Of a stretch of DNA of 44,453 bases, positions 25,697 through 32,093 are shown piece after piece; position 1 is the stretch's first letter, and the number at the start of each line of letters is the position of its first letter. The notes under the pieces are model-generated. The model made no database searches. It had not been told where the DNA came from and saw nothing but the letters and a program-made list of their open reading frames with translations. Source of the stretch: a virus; IMG/VR virus record IMGVR_UViG_3300035698_002642, positions 1 through 44,453 of that record; one strand, 5' to 3'. The position numbers and the translations under genes were made by a program.

Positions 25697-25960
25697 CTAC
25701 TCTACATCGATGAAGATGCACTCACCAGGGCATTCCTCAGCCGCTTCGATGACAGCCTCAATGTCACTATCAATGACACGTGCTGTGCCATCAGACATCG
25801 CCGGGTTGTTGATACCATCGAACAGCTTCTCAGTGCCGAAGTTCTTCTCAGACTCCTTCACGTAGAACAAGCCGTTGTCCATGCCGAAGAAGACAGCGGG
25901 AACAATCTCCTCGCAGAGACCGTCGCCAGTACACAAATCCTGATCAATCCAAACCTTCAT
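25697..25960 (-). CDS. Small ferredoxin
   Basis: 87 aa from the second ATG (25960), four bases after AAAGGA; the first ATG is almost on the ribosome-binding site. The layout CTGDGLCEEIVPAVF near the N-terminus and AEECPGECIFI near the C-terminus is that of the short 3Fe-4S/4Fe-4S ferredoxins common in actinobacteria. It would be a soluble electron carrier. A link to the class II reductase two kilobases downstream is possible but not shown. Confidence 0.8.
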   Translation of the reverse strand: MKVWIDQDLCTGDGLCEEIVPAVFFGMDNGLFYVKESEKNFGTEKLFDGINNPAMSDGTARVIDSDIEAVIEAAEECPGECIFIDVE

Positions 25961-25974
25961 CATGTCCTTTCATT

Positions 25975-26051
25975 TGGAGTAGCGAGCGGGATTCGAACCC
26001 GCGAATACTAGTTTTGCAGACCAGTGCCTTGGGCCACTCGGCCACCGCTAC
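25975..26051 (-). tRNA. tRNA-Cys(GCA)
   Basis: 77 nt with encoded CCA. Acceptor GTAGCGG/TCGCTAC, anticodon stem CTGGT/ACTAG with loop CTGCAAA, T arm GCGGG-TTCGAAT-CCCGC. The 5' end overlaps the HNH stop codon by four bases. Confidence 0.93.
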
Positions 26052-26656
26052 GTGTTGTTAGTATATCGATATTTCCGACCACCATTCTTATTTAGCCTAC
26101 CCCAATTATCGGTCAGCGTATGACACGTGGGGCATAGCAATCTCAAGTTGTGGGGCCTATTATTGCTGTAGTCTCCGTCAATGTGATCGAGTTGTACCGT
26201 CACGGTGCCATCAGAGACTCTCTCTTCTGACCACGTGCACTTCCAACACATGGGTCCGTACTTATCGTCTACCCACGACCTAACGTGGTCAGACACTTCC
26301 CCATTAGTCTGCGATCCGGTTAACTCACCCGCTAGCCACTCACGAATGTAAGAGGCATGAAGAGCATCACTGTGGCAACTCTGACTACAGTGATCAGCAT
26401 CCTTGCGCTTAACAGGTTTATCACAATGATCACATTTCGGCAGCAATGACTTTCTGCCGCTATTACTGACCGTTGCTGAGCAGGACTGCGAACAGAACTT
26501 GTTCCTACTCTCAGCCACCTCTTTACCGCAAGCTAAACACGCTGGTCGCTCTTTCCGATTGCCGCGAGTCTCGTTAGCCCGCTGTTGGTTAGCGCAACCT
26601 AACGAACAGAATCTCTTATTCCCCGTAGCGATCTCACATAGCTCACAATTTACCAT
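26048..26656 (-). CDS. HNH endonuclease with three N-terminal Cys pairs
   Basis: 202 aa. The N-terminal half has three zinc-knuckle-like units (CELC..CSLGC, CLACGK..CSQSC, CDHCDK..CSQSC), presumably for DNA binding. The C-terminal half has the HNH core: CWKC, VQLDHIDGDYSNNRPHNLRLLCPTCH, where the DH, N and H residues form the nuclease site. Such genes are usually selfish homing nucleases. A TACAAT box six bases before the ATG suggests its own leaderless promoter. Its stop overlaps tRNA-Cys. Confidence 0.88.
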   Translation of the reverse strand: MVNCELCEIATGNKRFCSLGCANQQRANETRGNRKERPACLACGKEVAESRNKFCSQSCSATVSNSGRKSLLPKCDHCDKPVKRKDADHCSQSCHSDALHASYIREWLAGELTGSQTNGEVSDHVRSWVDDKYGPMCWKCTWSEERVSDGTVTVQLDHIDGDYSNNRPHNLRLLCPTCHTLTDNWGRLNKNGGRKYRYTNNT

Positions 26657-26700
26657 GCTACCATTGTAGTGGATATCGCGACTTGAGTCTAGAGTTAACT

Positions 26701-26775
26701 TGGAGTTGATAAACGGATTCGAACCGATCCCACAACCTTGGCAAGGTTATATGCTGCCGCTAACACCATATCAAC
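26701..26775 (-). tRNA. tRNA-Gly(GCC)
   Basis: 75 nt with encoded CCA. Acceptor GTTGATA/TATCAAC, anticodon stem TAACC/GGTTG with loop TTGCCAA, T-loop TTCGAAT (one mismatch in the T stem). Discriminator T. Confidence 0.9.
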
Positions 26776-26843
26776 AGGACGGCACGTTTATAGACCCGAT
26801 CCCCTACTGGGGCAATTATTTCACGTACCGAAGGTCTTATTAG

Positions 26844-26915
26844 AGCGCTGACGGAGAATCGAACTCCGTTATCAAGCTTGGAAGGCTTGCACATCGCCAG
26901 CAATGTTTCCAGCAC
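26844..26915 (-). tRNA. tRNA-Gly(TCC)
   Basis: 72 nt, no CCA. Acceptor GTGCTGG/TCAGCGC with two wobble pairs, D arm ACAT/ATGT, anticodon stem CAAGC/GCTTG with loop CTTCCAA, T arm CGGAG-TTCGATT-CTCCG. Discriminator T followed by CTAA. Confidence 0.9.
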
Positions 26916-26921
26916 CTGGCA

Positions 26922-27127
26922 TTACTCTAGGAACGCATACCAATTCCCGCGCTCCGCTGTTCGTAGTGTATGGCAATTAGCACAGACCACATCGCACTTC
27001 GCTACTTCCGCCCACAGCGCCGAACGTGAACCGTGGGGGACGCAAACGTTGAATGTTCGCAATTCCCACACGCATTGTGCTTGACATATCCAATGTCTCG
27101 CAGTGTCTGTGCCTTGTTCTCATCCAC
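26922..27127 (-). pseudogene. Frameshifted HNH-type endonuclease remnant
   Basis: A 41-codon frame starts at GTG 27127 behind GGAGGT (MDENKAQTLRDIGYVKHNAC-GNC...) and stops at 27002. A different frame, open from 27119 to a stop at 26922, ends LWAEVAKCDVVCANCHTLRT..., which is the classic C-terminal half of small phage HNH nucleases. The two parts look like the CxxC start and VCANCH end of one gene broken by a frame change, with the central D-H segment missing or scrambled. Probably a decayed selfish nuclease between tRNA genes. Confidence 0.7.
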
Positions 27128-27189
27128 GATACACCTCCATAATGTTCAAGAATCGTTAATGTTCAGTGTGGCACTGAAGTATTGAAGTA

Positions 27190-27321
27190 TTACTCAGGCG
27201 TCTCAGATGGGTCGTTGATCCGATTCAGGATTTCAAGTTCCGTAGCCTGAGCGTTGAGCAGACGAGTCTGCGCTTTCACATGAGCAATCTGTGCTTGAGT
27301 AATTGCGTCCCCTACTGTCAT
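27190..27321 (-). CDS. Small helical protein, 43 aa
   Basis: ATG five bases after AAGGAGAT, an excellent ribosome-binding site. The product (MTVGDAITQAQIAHVKAQTR...) is predicted as one amphipathic helix with regular Leu/Ile/Ala spacing and an acidic end (SETPE). Small coiled-coil proteins of this kind are often oligomeric, but no function is evident. It lies among tRNA genes, just upstream of the HNH remnant in transcription order. Confidence 0.75.
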   Translation of the reverse strand: MTVGDAITQAQIAHVKAQTRLLNAQATELEILNRINDPSETPE

Positions 27322-27433
27322 ATTACATCTCCTTCGTAACCGTGACATCTATTGCCACAGCCTTACCCTATTCGGGATAGGATCAGAAGTCAAGAATTGC
27401 CAGCGCATTCCCCGTTATGCTACCTCCCCTGAC

Positions 27434-27510
27434 TGGCGGGGAGGGTGGGCCTTGAACCCACGTCTCTGGACTTAGATAGGGGAGTGTGTTGCCAGCTACA
27501 CCAGATAGTC
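27434..27510 (-). tRNA. Degenerate or chimeric tRNA (D and T arms intact, other stems unpaired)
   Basis: 77 nt, exactly tRNA-sized with terminal G-CCA. D arm GTGT-AGCTGGCA-ACAC and T arm GTGGG-TTCAAGG-CCCAC are perfect. But the 5' acceptor strand GACTATC does not pair with the 3' strand CCTCCCC, and no 7-base anticodon loop can be closed. It looks like the 5' half of one tRNA joined to the 3' half of another. No identity assigned. Confidence 0.45.
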
Positions 27511-27565
27511 ATCATATGTTCCTAGTCGGGAGCTACCCAACCTTCGTTCGCTGTACACACGAAAG

Positions 27566-27603
27566 AACTTCTGCACGGTTTCGAACCGACCTACTCCGTT
27601 TAG
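27566..27603 (-). other. tRNA 3'-half-like fragment after tRNA-Glu(TTC)
   Basis: Directly follows tRNA-Glu(TTC). Contains CTAA, then an anticodon-stem-like GGAG, then CGG-TTCGAAA-CCG (T arm) and an acceptor-like tail. No matching 5' half adjoins it. Similar fragments follow the other two tRNA-Glu genes. Confidence 0.5.
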
Positions 27604-27675
27604 TACCCCCTACGGGTTTCGATCCCGTTGCCCAACCTTGAAAGGGTTGTGTGCTAGCCAGTACACTGAGGGGGC
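27604..27675 (-). tRNA. tRNA-Glu(TTC)
   Basis: 72 nt, no CCA. Acceptor GCCCCCT/AGGGGGT, D arm GTGT/GCAC, anticodon stem CAACC/GGTTG with loop CTTTCAA, T arm ACGGG-ATCGAAA-CCCGT. Discriminator A followed by CTAA. Confidence 0.92.
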
Positions 27676-28517
27676 TAGTACCTCTAGAAGTTTTTGCCAT
27701 CATTAAAGGTGGTGGATGGGATCGAGAATCAGCTACCTATTATACCCCAGAAGTCGTTACTCTTCTGGTATGATCACTGATTCCCTGTAACGATTAGTGG
27801 CAGTTTGAGAACCCCCGCTCCTTCCAACCGATGCGCTTCCCCATACCGTGCTATAGCACGTGGCGCATAGACCATCGATTGTAGTGTTCGGCTTTTCCTA
27901 CCCAGGTTCGTTGCACAGTCGGACATCCCGCTCAGCGTCTCACCGCTTGCGGACCTAGACTGTGCCTGTGAGAAACAACCATGAGCGTCAACATTAACGA
28001 CCTTTGCTCTTACCTCCCGGAACGGTCAAGCGGGCGGCTCATGGGTCTGCACTACTTTGATGACAGGGGGAGTGCATGCCGCCCCCGCCCACAGTTAAGT
28101 GGGATGTGACTCCCTGCCAAGTCGCTACTCATGGACCTCCCGACTCATACGCCGGGTGTGCGCTTCGCACTCAAGGGTGATAGAGAGAAGTTCACCGGCA
28201 ACGTTACCTCCAGTGCTTGAGGGTAATTACTCCCCTGCCCCCCATCTCACAGGGCAACCATCCTTTCTCGGTTCGCGCTCTAGCCAGTTGAGCTACCGGA
28301 GACTCTCGTTCCCAGGCGGGAATCGAACCCGCATCTCCCCCTACCTAGGGACAGTCAGTAAATCAGAAGTGCCTAGAGTTACCAGGCCCAGTCCTTGCAG
28401 TCGTCACCACTTCCACCGCGGATGGAGAGTCGCTCGTTGCTACAAGCTTAAGCGTAATACATACTAAGATCTCCGGTCATCTACCGGTGCTCTAATCTCT
28501 TAAGCTACACTTCTTAG
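27676..28517 (-). other. Gene-free stretch with tRNA half-fragments and hairpins
   Basis: No protein gene with a ribosome-binding site and no complete tRNA is seen in these 840 bases. Present are: a CCAGAAG/CTTCTGG hairpin near 27757-27778; GGCACAGTC/GACTGTGC around 27912-27968; a lone T arm GCGGG-TTCGATT-CCCGC at 28316-28332; a 5' tRNA half with a good D arm at 28262-28302; and an Ile(GAT)-like 5' half with D and anticodon arms at 28468-28515. The stretch may be decayed tRNA sequence or part of a structured RNA. Confidence 0.4.
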
Positions 28518-28591
28518 CTCCAATAGAAGGACTTGCACCCTCAACTTCACGGTTAACAGCCGTGCACCCCTGCTTATAGGGTCCTACTGGA
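28518..28591 (-). tRNA. tRNA-Asn(GTT), copy 1, variant T-loop
   Basis: 74 nt, no CCA. Acceptor TCCAGTA/TATTGGA, anticodon stem CACGG/CCGTG with loop CTGTTAA. The T arm is GAGGG-TGCAAGT-CCTTC: position 55 is G instead of the nearly universal T, with 54, 56 and 58 kept. Discriminator G followed by CTAA. Confidence 0.88.
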
Positions 28592-29627
28592 ATGTCTGTC
28601 GGTCTCTCCCGTACTCGTCACGCCTGCTTGTTTCGTGGAGGGCGTCCTCCTAAGACCCGAGCCTTTTAGTCGGGCTGATGCTCAGGCCCAGTCCATCGAT
28701 TAACGCACACAGGTAGTCTTTACTCTCCGGTACCATCGATGATCTTTGTAAAGAAAAGTCCGTCTCTCCGGAGCGTCAAGCCTGCTTAGGGGGGCTTTCC
28801 CTGCAACTGCCCCATGGGATTCATTCCATTTGTCGCCCGGTTCAGGCTGGAACTAGGGGCACGGGGACCCCTAAGAAAGTGAGCATTTTGTAATGGGTAG
28901 GCTTTTTAGTCCCATCAGATTGCGTGAACTTTACCGGCCTGCTAGGGCCTCACACGCTTTAATCACACTTGCCTGCCCTTCGGCTGACTTTTTTCTAGGC
29001 ACTATGCGGTACCTTTATCCGGAAGTCGCTTCTTGGCATCTTCCCTGGCCGGGGAATCATACCAGACCGGGCGGTTATTCCCAGTCCCCTGTTTACATGC
29101 TACCCGGCTCATTGGGTAACCATTCAGGAGTGACTCTACGCTTCTTCCTTAACCACGCTTTACCATTTAGCAGTTTTACATACTGTTGGTTCCCATGACT
29201 AGCGCGTGATTGGCCTTGACACATTACCCTCGCAGGCAATAAGTTGTACCACTCGTCTTTACCACTCGTCTTAGCAGACGTGCTCTAACATCCTCGCAAT
29301 TCGGTGCTAACCGACTCACTCAGCCCCCATCCCCATCTTTTTAACTTGATGCCCGCTAAGACACCGTTCCGGTTCAGTTTGTGGAGTTTTGGACTTGCGC
29401 CCCGAAGCCCCCTGGGAGGAGACCCCGTATCCAGCCTTGCGGCCGTATCATGTACTCCATGACATGAATTACTTTACCACACTCCACAGTCGCCTGTCAA
29501 GTGTTTCTTCAACATTTCTAGATGGTGACGCCGATAGGGATCTCACCTACGTACCCTCCCCCTCTGGGGAGGTGCTTTACAGGATACTGCCGGTACCGGC
29601 ATCCCCTTACAAGCTACAGCATCATAG
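28592..29627 (-). ncRNA. ~1-kb gene-free structured stretch; candidate large non-coding RNA
   Basis: No minus-strand protein gene or tRNA is visible in 1036 bases between two tRNA-Asn genes. Structure is abundant: CCTCCCC/GGGGAGG with a 4-base loop (29555-29572), the palindrome TGCCGGTACCGGCA (29588-29601), a perfect 13-bp tandem repeat (29247-29272), and an imperfect ~28-bp repeat at 28602-28632 and 28760-28790 sharing GTCTCTCC...CGTCA.GCCTGCTT. Large ornate RNAs of the GOLLD and ROOL classes are known from phages and lie beside tRNA genes; whether this is one cannot be decided by eye. Alternatively it is decayed DNA. Confidence 0.4.
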
Positions 29628-29699
29628 CTCCGGAGGTAGGGATCGAACCTACGACAAGCGCATTAACAGTGCGCTGCTCTGCCGCTGAGCTACTCCGGA
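29628..29699 (-). tRNA. tRNA-Asn(GTT), copy 2
   Basis: 72 nt, no CCA. Acceptor TCCGGAG/CTCCGGA, D arm GCTC/GAGC, anticodon stem GCGCA/TGCGC with loop CTGTTAA, T arm GTAGG-TTCGATC-CCTAC. Fully canonical, unlike copy 1, so the two are not recent duplicates. Discriminator G, followed by CTAT. Confidence 0.95.
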
Positions 29700-30028
29700 A
29701 TGTGTCGCCACTGTGTTGCTTATCAAGCTTAACACACACTCGACTCTAAACCTTAACCGTGGCCACGGTCAGATTCAGCCTATCCTGTCTCTCCAGGATG
29801 TCACGACTGTTCGCTAGCTATAGCTCTCCGCGTCGTTCTGGAGATAGGGAGAGCAACTGTACCTTACGATACAGCCCTGAACCACAATGACGTGGCCATG
29901 CTGGCGGGTATCTAATCCGCGGTCTCCACTTCAATGGGCTACTTTGCCCCACGCTGGCGGATGTGCTGCCCTTACACCAGTACGCCTTTTACAGCGCCCG
30001 CCGAGTCGAACGGCTCCTTCCGCTTTAG
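29700..30028 (-). other. Spacer with tRNA half-fragments
   Basis: No gene. A 3'-half-like fragment (29992-30028: CTAA, GCGGA, GCCG-TTCGACT-CGGC) directly follows tRNA-Glu(CTC). It is succeeded by a 5'-half-like piece with D arm GTGT-AAGGGCA-GCAC and TCCGC (about 29958-29987). The GCGGA and TCCGC strands are complementary, but the acceptor strands do not pair. The rest (29700-29950) shows no feature. Confidence 0.45.
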
Positions 30029-30103
30029 TACTCCCAACGGGATTCGAACCCGTAACCTTTGCCTTGAGAGGGCAACGTCCACAACCAATTAGACCGTAGG
30101 AGC
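30029..30103 (-). tRNA. tRNA-Glu(CTC), copy 1
   Basis: 75 nt, no CCA. Acceptor GCTCCTA/TGGGAGT, anticodon stem TTGCC/GGCAA with loop CTCTCAA, T arm ACGGG-TTCGAAT-CCCGT. Discriminator A followed by CTAA. Confidence 0.93.
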
Positions 30104-30232
30104 TTATTCAATACGAGCAGACGTGTTTTCCAATTACACCACCTCCCACCACGTAAGTTAACTTCAGTGGATCGGCTGAGACTCGTACGTTTGTCCCCGC
30201 TAGCCGGATTCGAACCGGTATCTTCTGCTTAG
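30104..30232 (-). other. tRNA half-fragments between two tRNA-Glu genes
   Basis: 30192-30232 is a 3'-half-like piece directly after the second tRNA-Glu (CTAA, GCAGA, CCGG-TTCGAAT-CCGG, acceptor-like TAGCGGGG). 30110-30150 is a 5'-half-like piece with D arm GTGT/ACAC followed by TCTGC. The GCAGA and TCTGC strands are complementary; the acceptor strands are not. No intact tRNA can be folded here. Confidence 0.45.
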
Positions 30233-30303
30233 TACCCTCTTCCGGTAATGATCCGGAACCTCAACTCTGAGAAAGTTGCGTACTGCCATTGTACCAAGAG
30301 GAT
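30233..30303 (-). tRNA. tRNA-Glu(CTC), copy 2, abnormal T-loop
   Basis: 71 nt, no CCA. Acceptor ATCCTCT/AGAGGGT, D arm GTAC/GTAC, anticodon stem CAACT/AGTTG with loop TTCTCAG. The T arm is TCCGG-ATCATTA-CCGGA: the stem is perfect, but the loop has A54 and T58 instead of T54/A58. Discriminator A followed by CTAA. Confidence 0.8.
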
Positions 30304-30706
30304 TTGCGACCGTGGTGGCCCTTTCGGAGCCATCCCACGACCGTCCGCCGTCCTTGAGCGCCGCATCTTCGCTACGCTCAAGGACAACGATTAACGTCAC
30401 TGAGAGGCCACTAACCGTACCTAAACGGGGACATCAGCGACAGAAGCCCGCAGCAGCCCTAATTAGGAGCCGCCACGTTGCGATCGATTCGTCTTTCTGT
30501 TTCCAGGAAAGCCACATGACCGACCCTTTACGAGTCGAAGGGGGTGCTTATTGTCCCCAGTTCCTCAATCACTAACTTACGGCCCACTGTCCTTGCTACT
30601 GCAAAGGATCACCCTCACGTGTAGGGGCCTCGCAATCGATGAGTCGTACCCATCGATCACTAGATTTCATATTTGTCGTCTTCAGTTTTCAAGTATCCGA
30701 GACACA
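30304..30706 (-). ncRNA. Candidate structured non-coding RNA upstream of tRNA-Glu
   Basis: About 400 bases without a protein gene, preceded by a good promoter. Stems seen: ATCGATG/CATCGAT (30635-30657); a branched element closed by GGCCC/GGGCC (30581-30629) containing TCCTTTGC/GCAAGGA; a 7-bp GGGGACA/TGTCCCC pair closing 30427-30558; and an 11-bp hairpin GTCCTTGAGCG/CGCTCAAGGAC (30350-30385). The density of long perfect stems argues for an RNA function. No known family is recognised. Confidence 0.5.
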
Positions 30707-30735
30707 TTCTTACCACACGGCTGACTATGCGTCAA
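30707..30735 (-). promoter_or_regulatory. Promoter before the structured RNA/tRNA-Glu segment
   Basis: TTGACG at 30735-30730 and TAAGAA at 30712-30707 with a 17-base spacer, immediately downstream of tRNA-Gln(TTG). It would restart transcription inside the tRNA block. Confidence 0.55.
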
Positions 30736-30745
30736 GTCTATTTCG

Positions 30746-30816
30746 TGGGGATACTAGGAATCGAACCCAGGTTAGTGGCCCCAAAAACCACCGCATTACC
30801 ATTATGCTACATCCCT
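30746..30816 (-). tRNA. tRNA-Gln(TTG)
   Basis: 71 nt, no CCA. D arm GCAT/ATGC, anticodon stem GTGGT/GCCAC with loop TTTTGGG, T arm CTGGG-TTCGATT-CCTAG. The acceptor AGGGATG/TATCCCC has a terminal A-C mismatch. Discriminator A. Confidence 0.88.
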
Positions 30817-30824
30817 ATGTTTAG

Positions 30825-30896
30825 TTGGCATAGCGAGACTCGAACTCACACCCCAGGATTCAGAGTCCTGTGTCCTACCAGTTGGACTATACGCCA
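30825..30896 (-). tRNA. tRNA-Gln(CTG)
   Basis: 72 nt, no CCA. Acceptor TGGCGTA/TATGCCA, anticodon stem CAGGA/TCCTG with loop CTCTGAA, T arm GTGAG-TTCGAGT-CTCGC. Discriminator A followed by CTAA; eight bases separate it from tRNA-Gln(TTG). Confidence 0.93.
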
Positions 30897-31095
30897 TCAT
30901 TCCGATCGAGTTGCTACCGCACGGGCAGCGTCGGCTCACGCCTGATTACGCTGAGCCTGATTACGAGAAGGCTCAACGCTTTGGCATGTCCCTTGACCGG
31001 ATTCATTCTTCATAGCGGAGCCTCCCTTCGCAGACAATATTGCGTTCCGATATTCTCAGCCGCAATGGCTCGTATCTACTACTGTAGCAGAACCC

Positions 31096-31347
31096 TTAGC
31101 CCGACGCAAGTACTTTCCTGGAGATTTGGATAACCCACGAATTCTTTGTGGTGTATCGCTCAGCGAACTGGTCAGCTTCCTCGTGAGACTCAAAGTTCTT
31201 GGTCTCTATAGGAAACAGCAAACCAGCCACTCCATCAACCAACGTCGAAATTAGGGCACCGTCAGGTACCTGAGACATTGGGGACGGCTGTCCTAGTCCA
31301 GTCTTGATCTTTATGCGCGTGCCGCGCCTGTATGTTAGTTCAATCAT
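31096..31347 (-). CDS. Hypothetical protein, 83 aa
   Basis: ATG eight bases after AAGGA. The product begins MIELTYRRGTRIKIKTGLG and has a charged helical C-terminus (ESHEEADQFAERYTTKNSW). No motif recognised; an SH3-like or small beta-barrel N-terminus is possible. It follows tRNA-Lys(TTT) in transcription order. The 199 bases downstream to tRNA-Gln(CTG) contain no gene, only two copies of CCTGATTACG. Confidence 0.7.
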   Translation of the reverse strand: MIELTYRRGTRIKIKTGLGQPSPMSQVPDGALISTLVDGVAGLLFPIETKNFESHEEADQFAERYTTKNSWVIQISRKVLASG

Positions 31348-31366
31348 TTTCTCTATCCTTGTTTAG

Positions 31367-31438
31367 TGCGCCCCCTGGGATTCGAACCCAGACCGATCCG
31401 GTTAAAAGCCGGACACGCTACCATTACGCCAGAGACGC
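31367..31438 (-). tRNA. tRNA-Lys(TTT)
   Basis: 72 nt, no CCA. Acceptor GCGTCTC/GGGGCGC, anticodon stem TCCGG/CCGGA with loop CTTTTAA, T arm CTGGG-TTCGAAT-CCCAG. Discriminator A followed by CTAA. The 5' end overlaps the last codons of the HNH gene by 15 bases. Confidence 0.95.
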
Positions 31439-31804
31439 TAATTTCTGCTTGTTGCGGTATTCAACACAAACTGCCTTGTTAGTGTCCGAGCAGGAGTTGC
31501 AACGACATCCCTGCCAATATCTGTTTATAGATCCGTGAGGATTGTGCACTCCGTGATGACCCACGTGACAAGCACTGCACAAGAGATAACACTTGTCTAC
31601 CTCAGCATCCCATCGTACTTGGGATAGAGAAGATCCTTTAGCTATCGTAAATAGCTTGGTTTCTGGGTCTCGGTGATGAAAGTGGAGATCATCTTCCGAT
31701 TTGCATTCTTCACATCTACCTCCCAATTTCTCAATCGCTAAAAGTCGTCTTTTGCGATACCGATCACGCATATATTTGCGCATGTATTCATTGTTACTCG
31801 CCAT
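31424..31804 (-). CDS. HNH homing-type endonuclease
   Basis: 126 aa. A basic N-terminus (YMRKYMRDRYRKRRLLAIEKLGG) is followed by CEECKSEDDLHFHHRDPETK (H-H of the HNH core), WDAEVDKCYLLCSACHVGHHG (Cys pair and catalytic His) and a second Cys cluster (GCRCNSCSD). It sits exactly between the two tRNA-Lys genes: its ATG lies within the CTAAATGG trailer of tRNA-Lys(CTT), and its end overlaps tRNA-Lys(TTT). That position is typical of a selfish nuclease that entered a tRNA pair. No Shine-Dalgarno site is visible. Confidence 0.88.
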   Translation of the reverse strand: MASNNEYMRKYMRDRYRKRRLLAIEKLGGRCEECKSEDDLHFHHRDPETKLFTIAKGSSLSQVRWDAEVDKCYLLCSACHVGHHGVHNPHGSINRYWQGCRCNSCSDTNKAVCVEYRNKQKLASLA

Positions 31805-31808
31805 TTAG

Positions 31809-31880
31809 TGGGCCTTGAGAGAATCGAACTCTCGCCTTCGGGGTAAGAACCCGACACGCTACCACTAACGCCAAAGACCC
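31809..31880 (-). tRNA. tRNA-Lys(CTT)
   Basis: 72 nt, no CCA. Acceptor GGGTCTT/AAGGCCC, anticodon stem TCGGG/CCCGA with loop TTCTTAC, T arm GAGAG-TTCGATT-CTCTC. Discriminator A followed by CTAA, whose last A begins the HNH start codon context. Confidence 0.94.
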
Positions 31881-31900
31881 AGATCCGACCACAAGTATAA

Positions 31901-31973
31901 GCTCGTCTGTGGGAATTGAACCCACTCTCCCGGCGTTATATGACCGGCGCTCTATCCAATGAGCTAAGACTCT
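31901..31973 (-). tRNA. tRNA-like gene, possibly Ile(TAT), poorly paired
   Basis: 73 nt. D arm GCTC/GAGC and T arm GTGGG-TTCAATT-CCCAC are perfect. Only the inner four pairs of the acceptor form (AGAGTCT with AGACGAG). The anticodon stem CCGGT/GCCGG closes an 8-base loop CATATAAC, one base too large. It is the first tRNA after the block promoter. May be decayed or need modification; the identity is a guess. Confidence 0.45.
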
Positions 31974-32063
31974 TGCAGTCTATCCACAGCCGGACCTTCG
32001 CGTTTCCTAAGATTGCGTTGCAGCGCTCACGTCGGAAACAGATCTCACTGCTTCAGTGACACT

Positions 32064-32093
32064 ACCCTATCACACTCTAGGGGGATCCGTCAA
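32064..32093 (-). promoter_or_regulatory. Promoter of the tRNA block
   Basis: TTGACG at 32093-32088 and TAGGGT at 32069-32064 with an 18-base spacer. The -35 box overlaps the stop codon of the preceding gene. The ~90-base leader to the first tRNA holds a TCACTG/CAGTGA hairpin and a GTTTCC/GGAAAC stem. Confidence 0.6.

Noticed and set aside
28099-29688. Plus-strand open frames of 100-120 codons (for example 28099-28467, 28893-29198, 29389-29688)
   Set aside because: They run antisense through tRNAs and structured RNA, lack ribosome-binding sites and have implausible composition.
29958-30232. Permuted tRNA genes (3' half before 5' half)
   Set aside because: Anticodon strands match in places but the acceptor strands of the halves do not pair, so functional permuted tRNAs are not supported.
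24000-32000. A tmRNA gene, often found with phage tRNA arrays
   Set aside because: No GGTTTCGAC-like 5' element, tag-coding frame or Ala-type acceptor pair about 350 bases apart was found.
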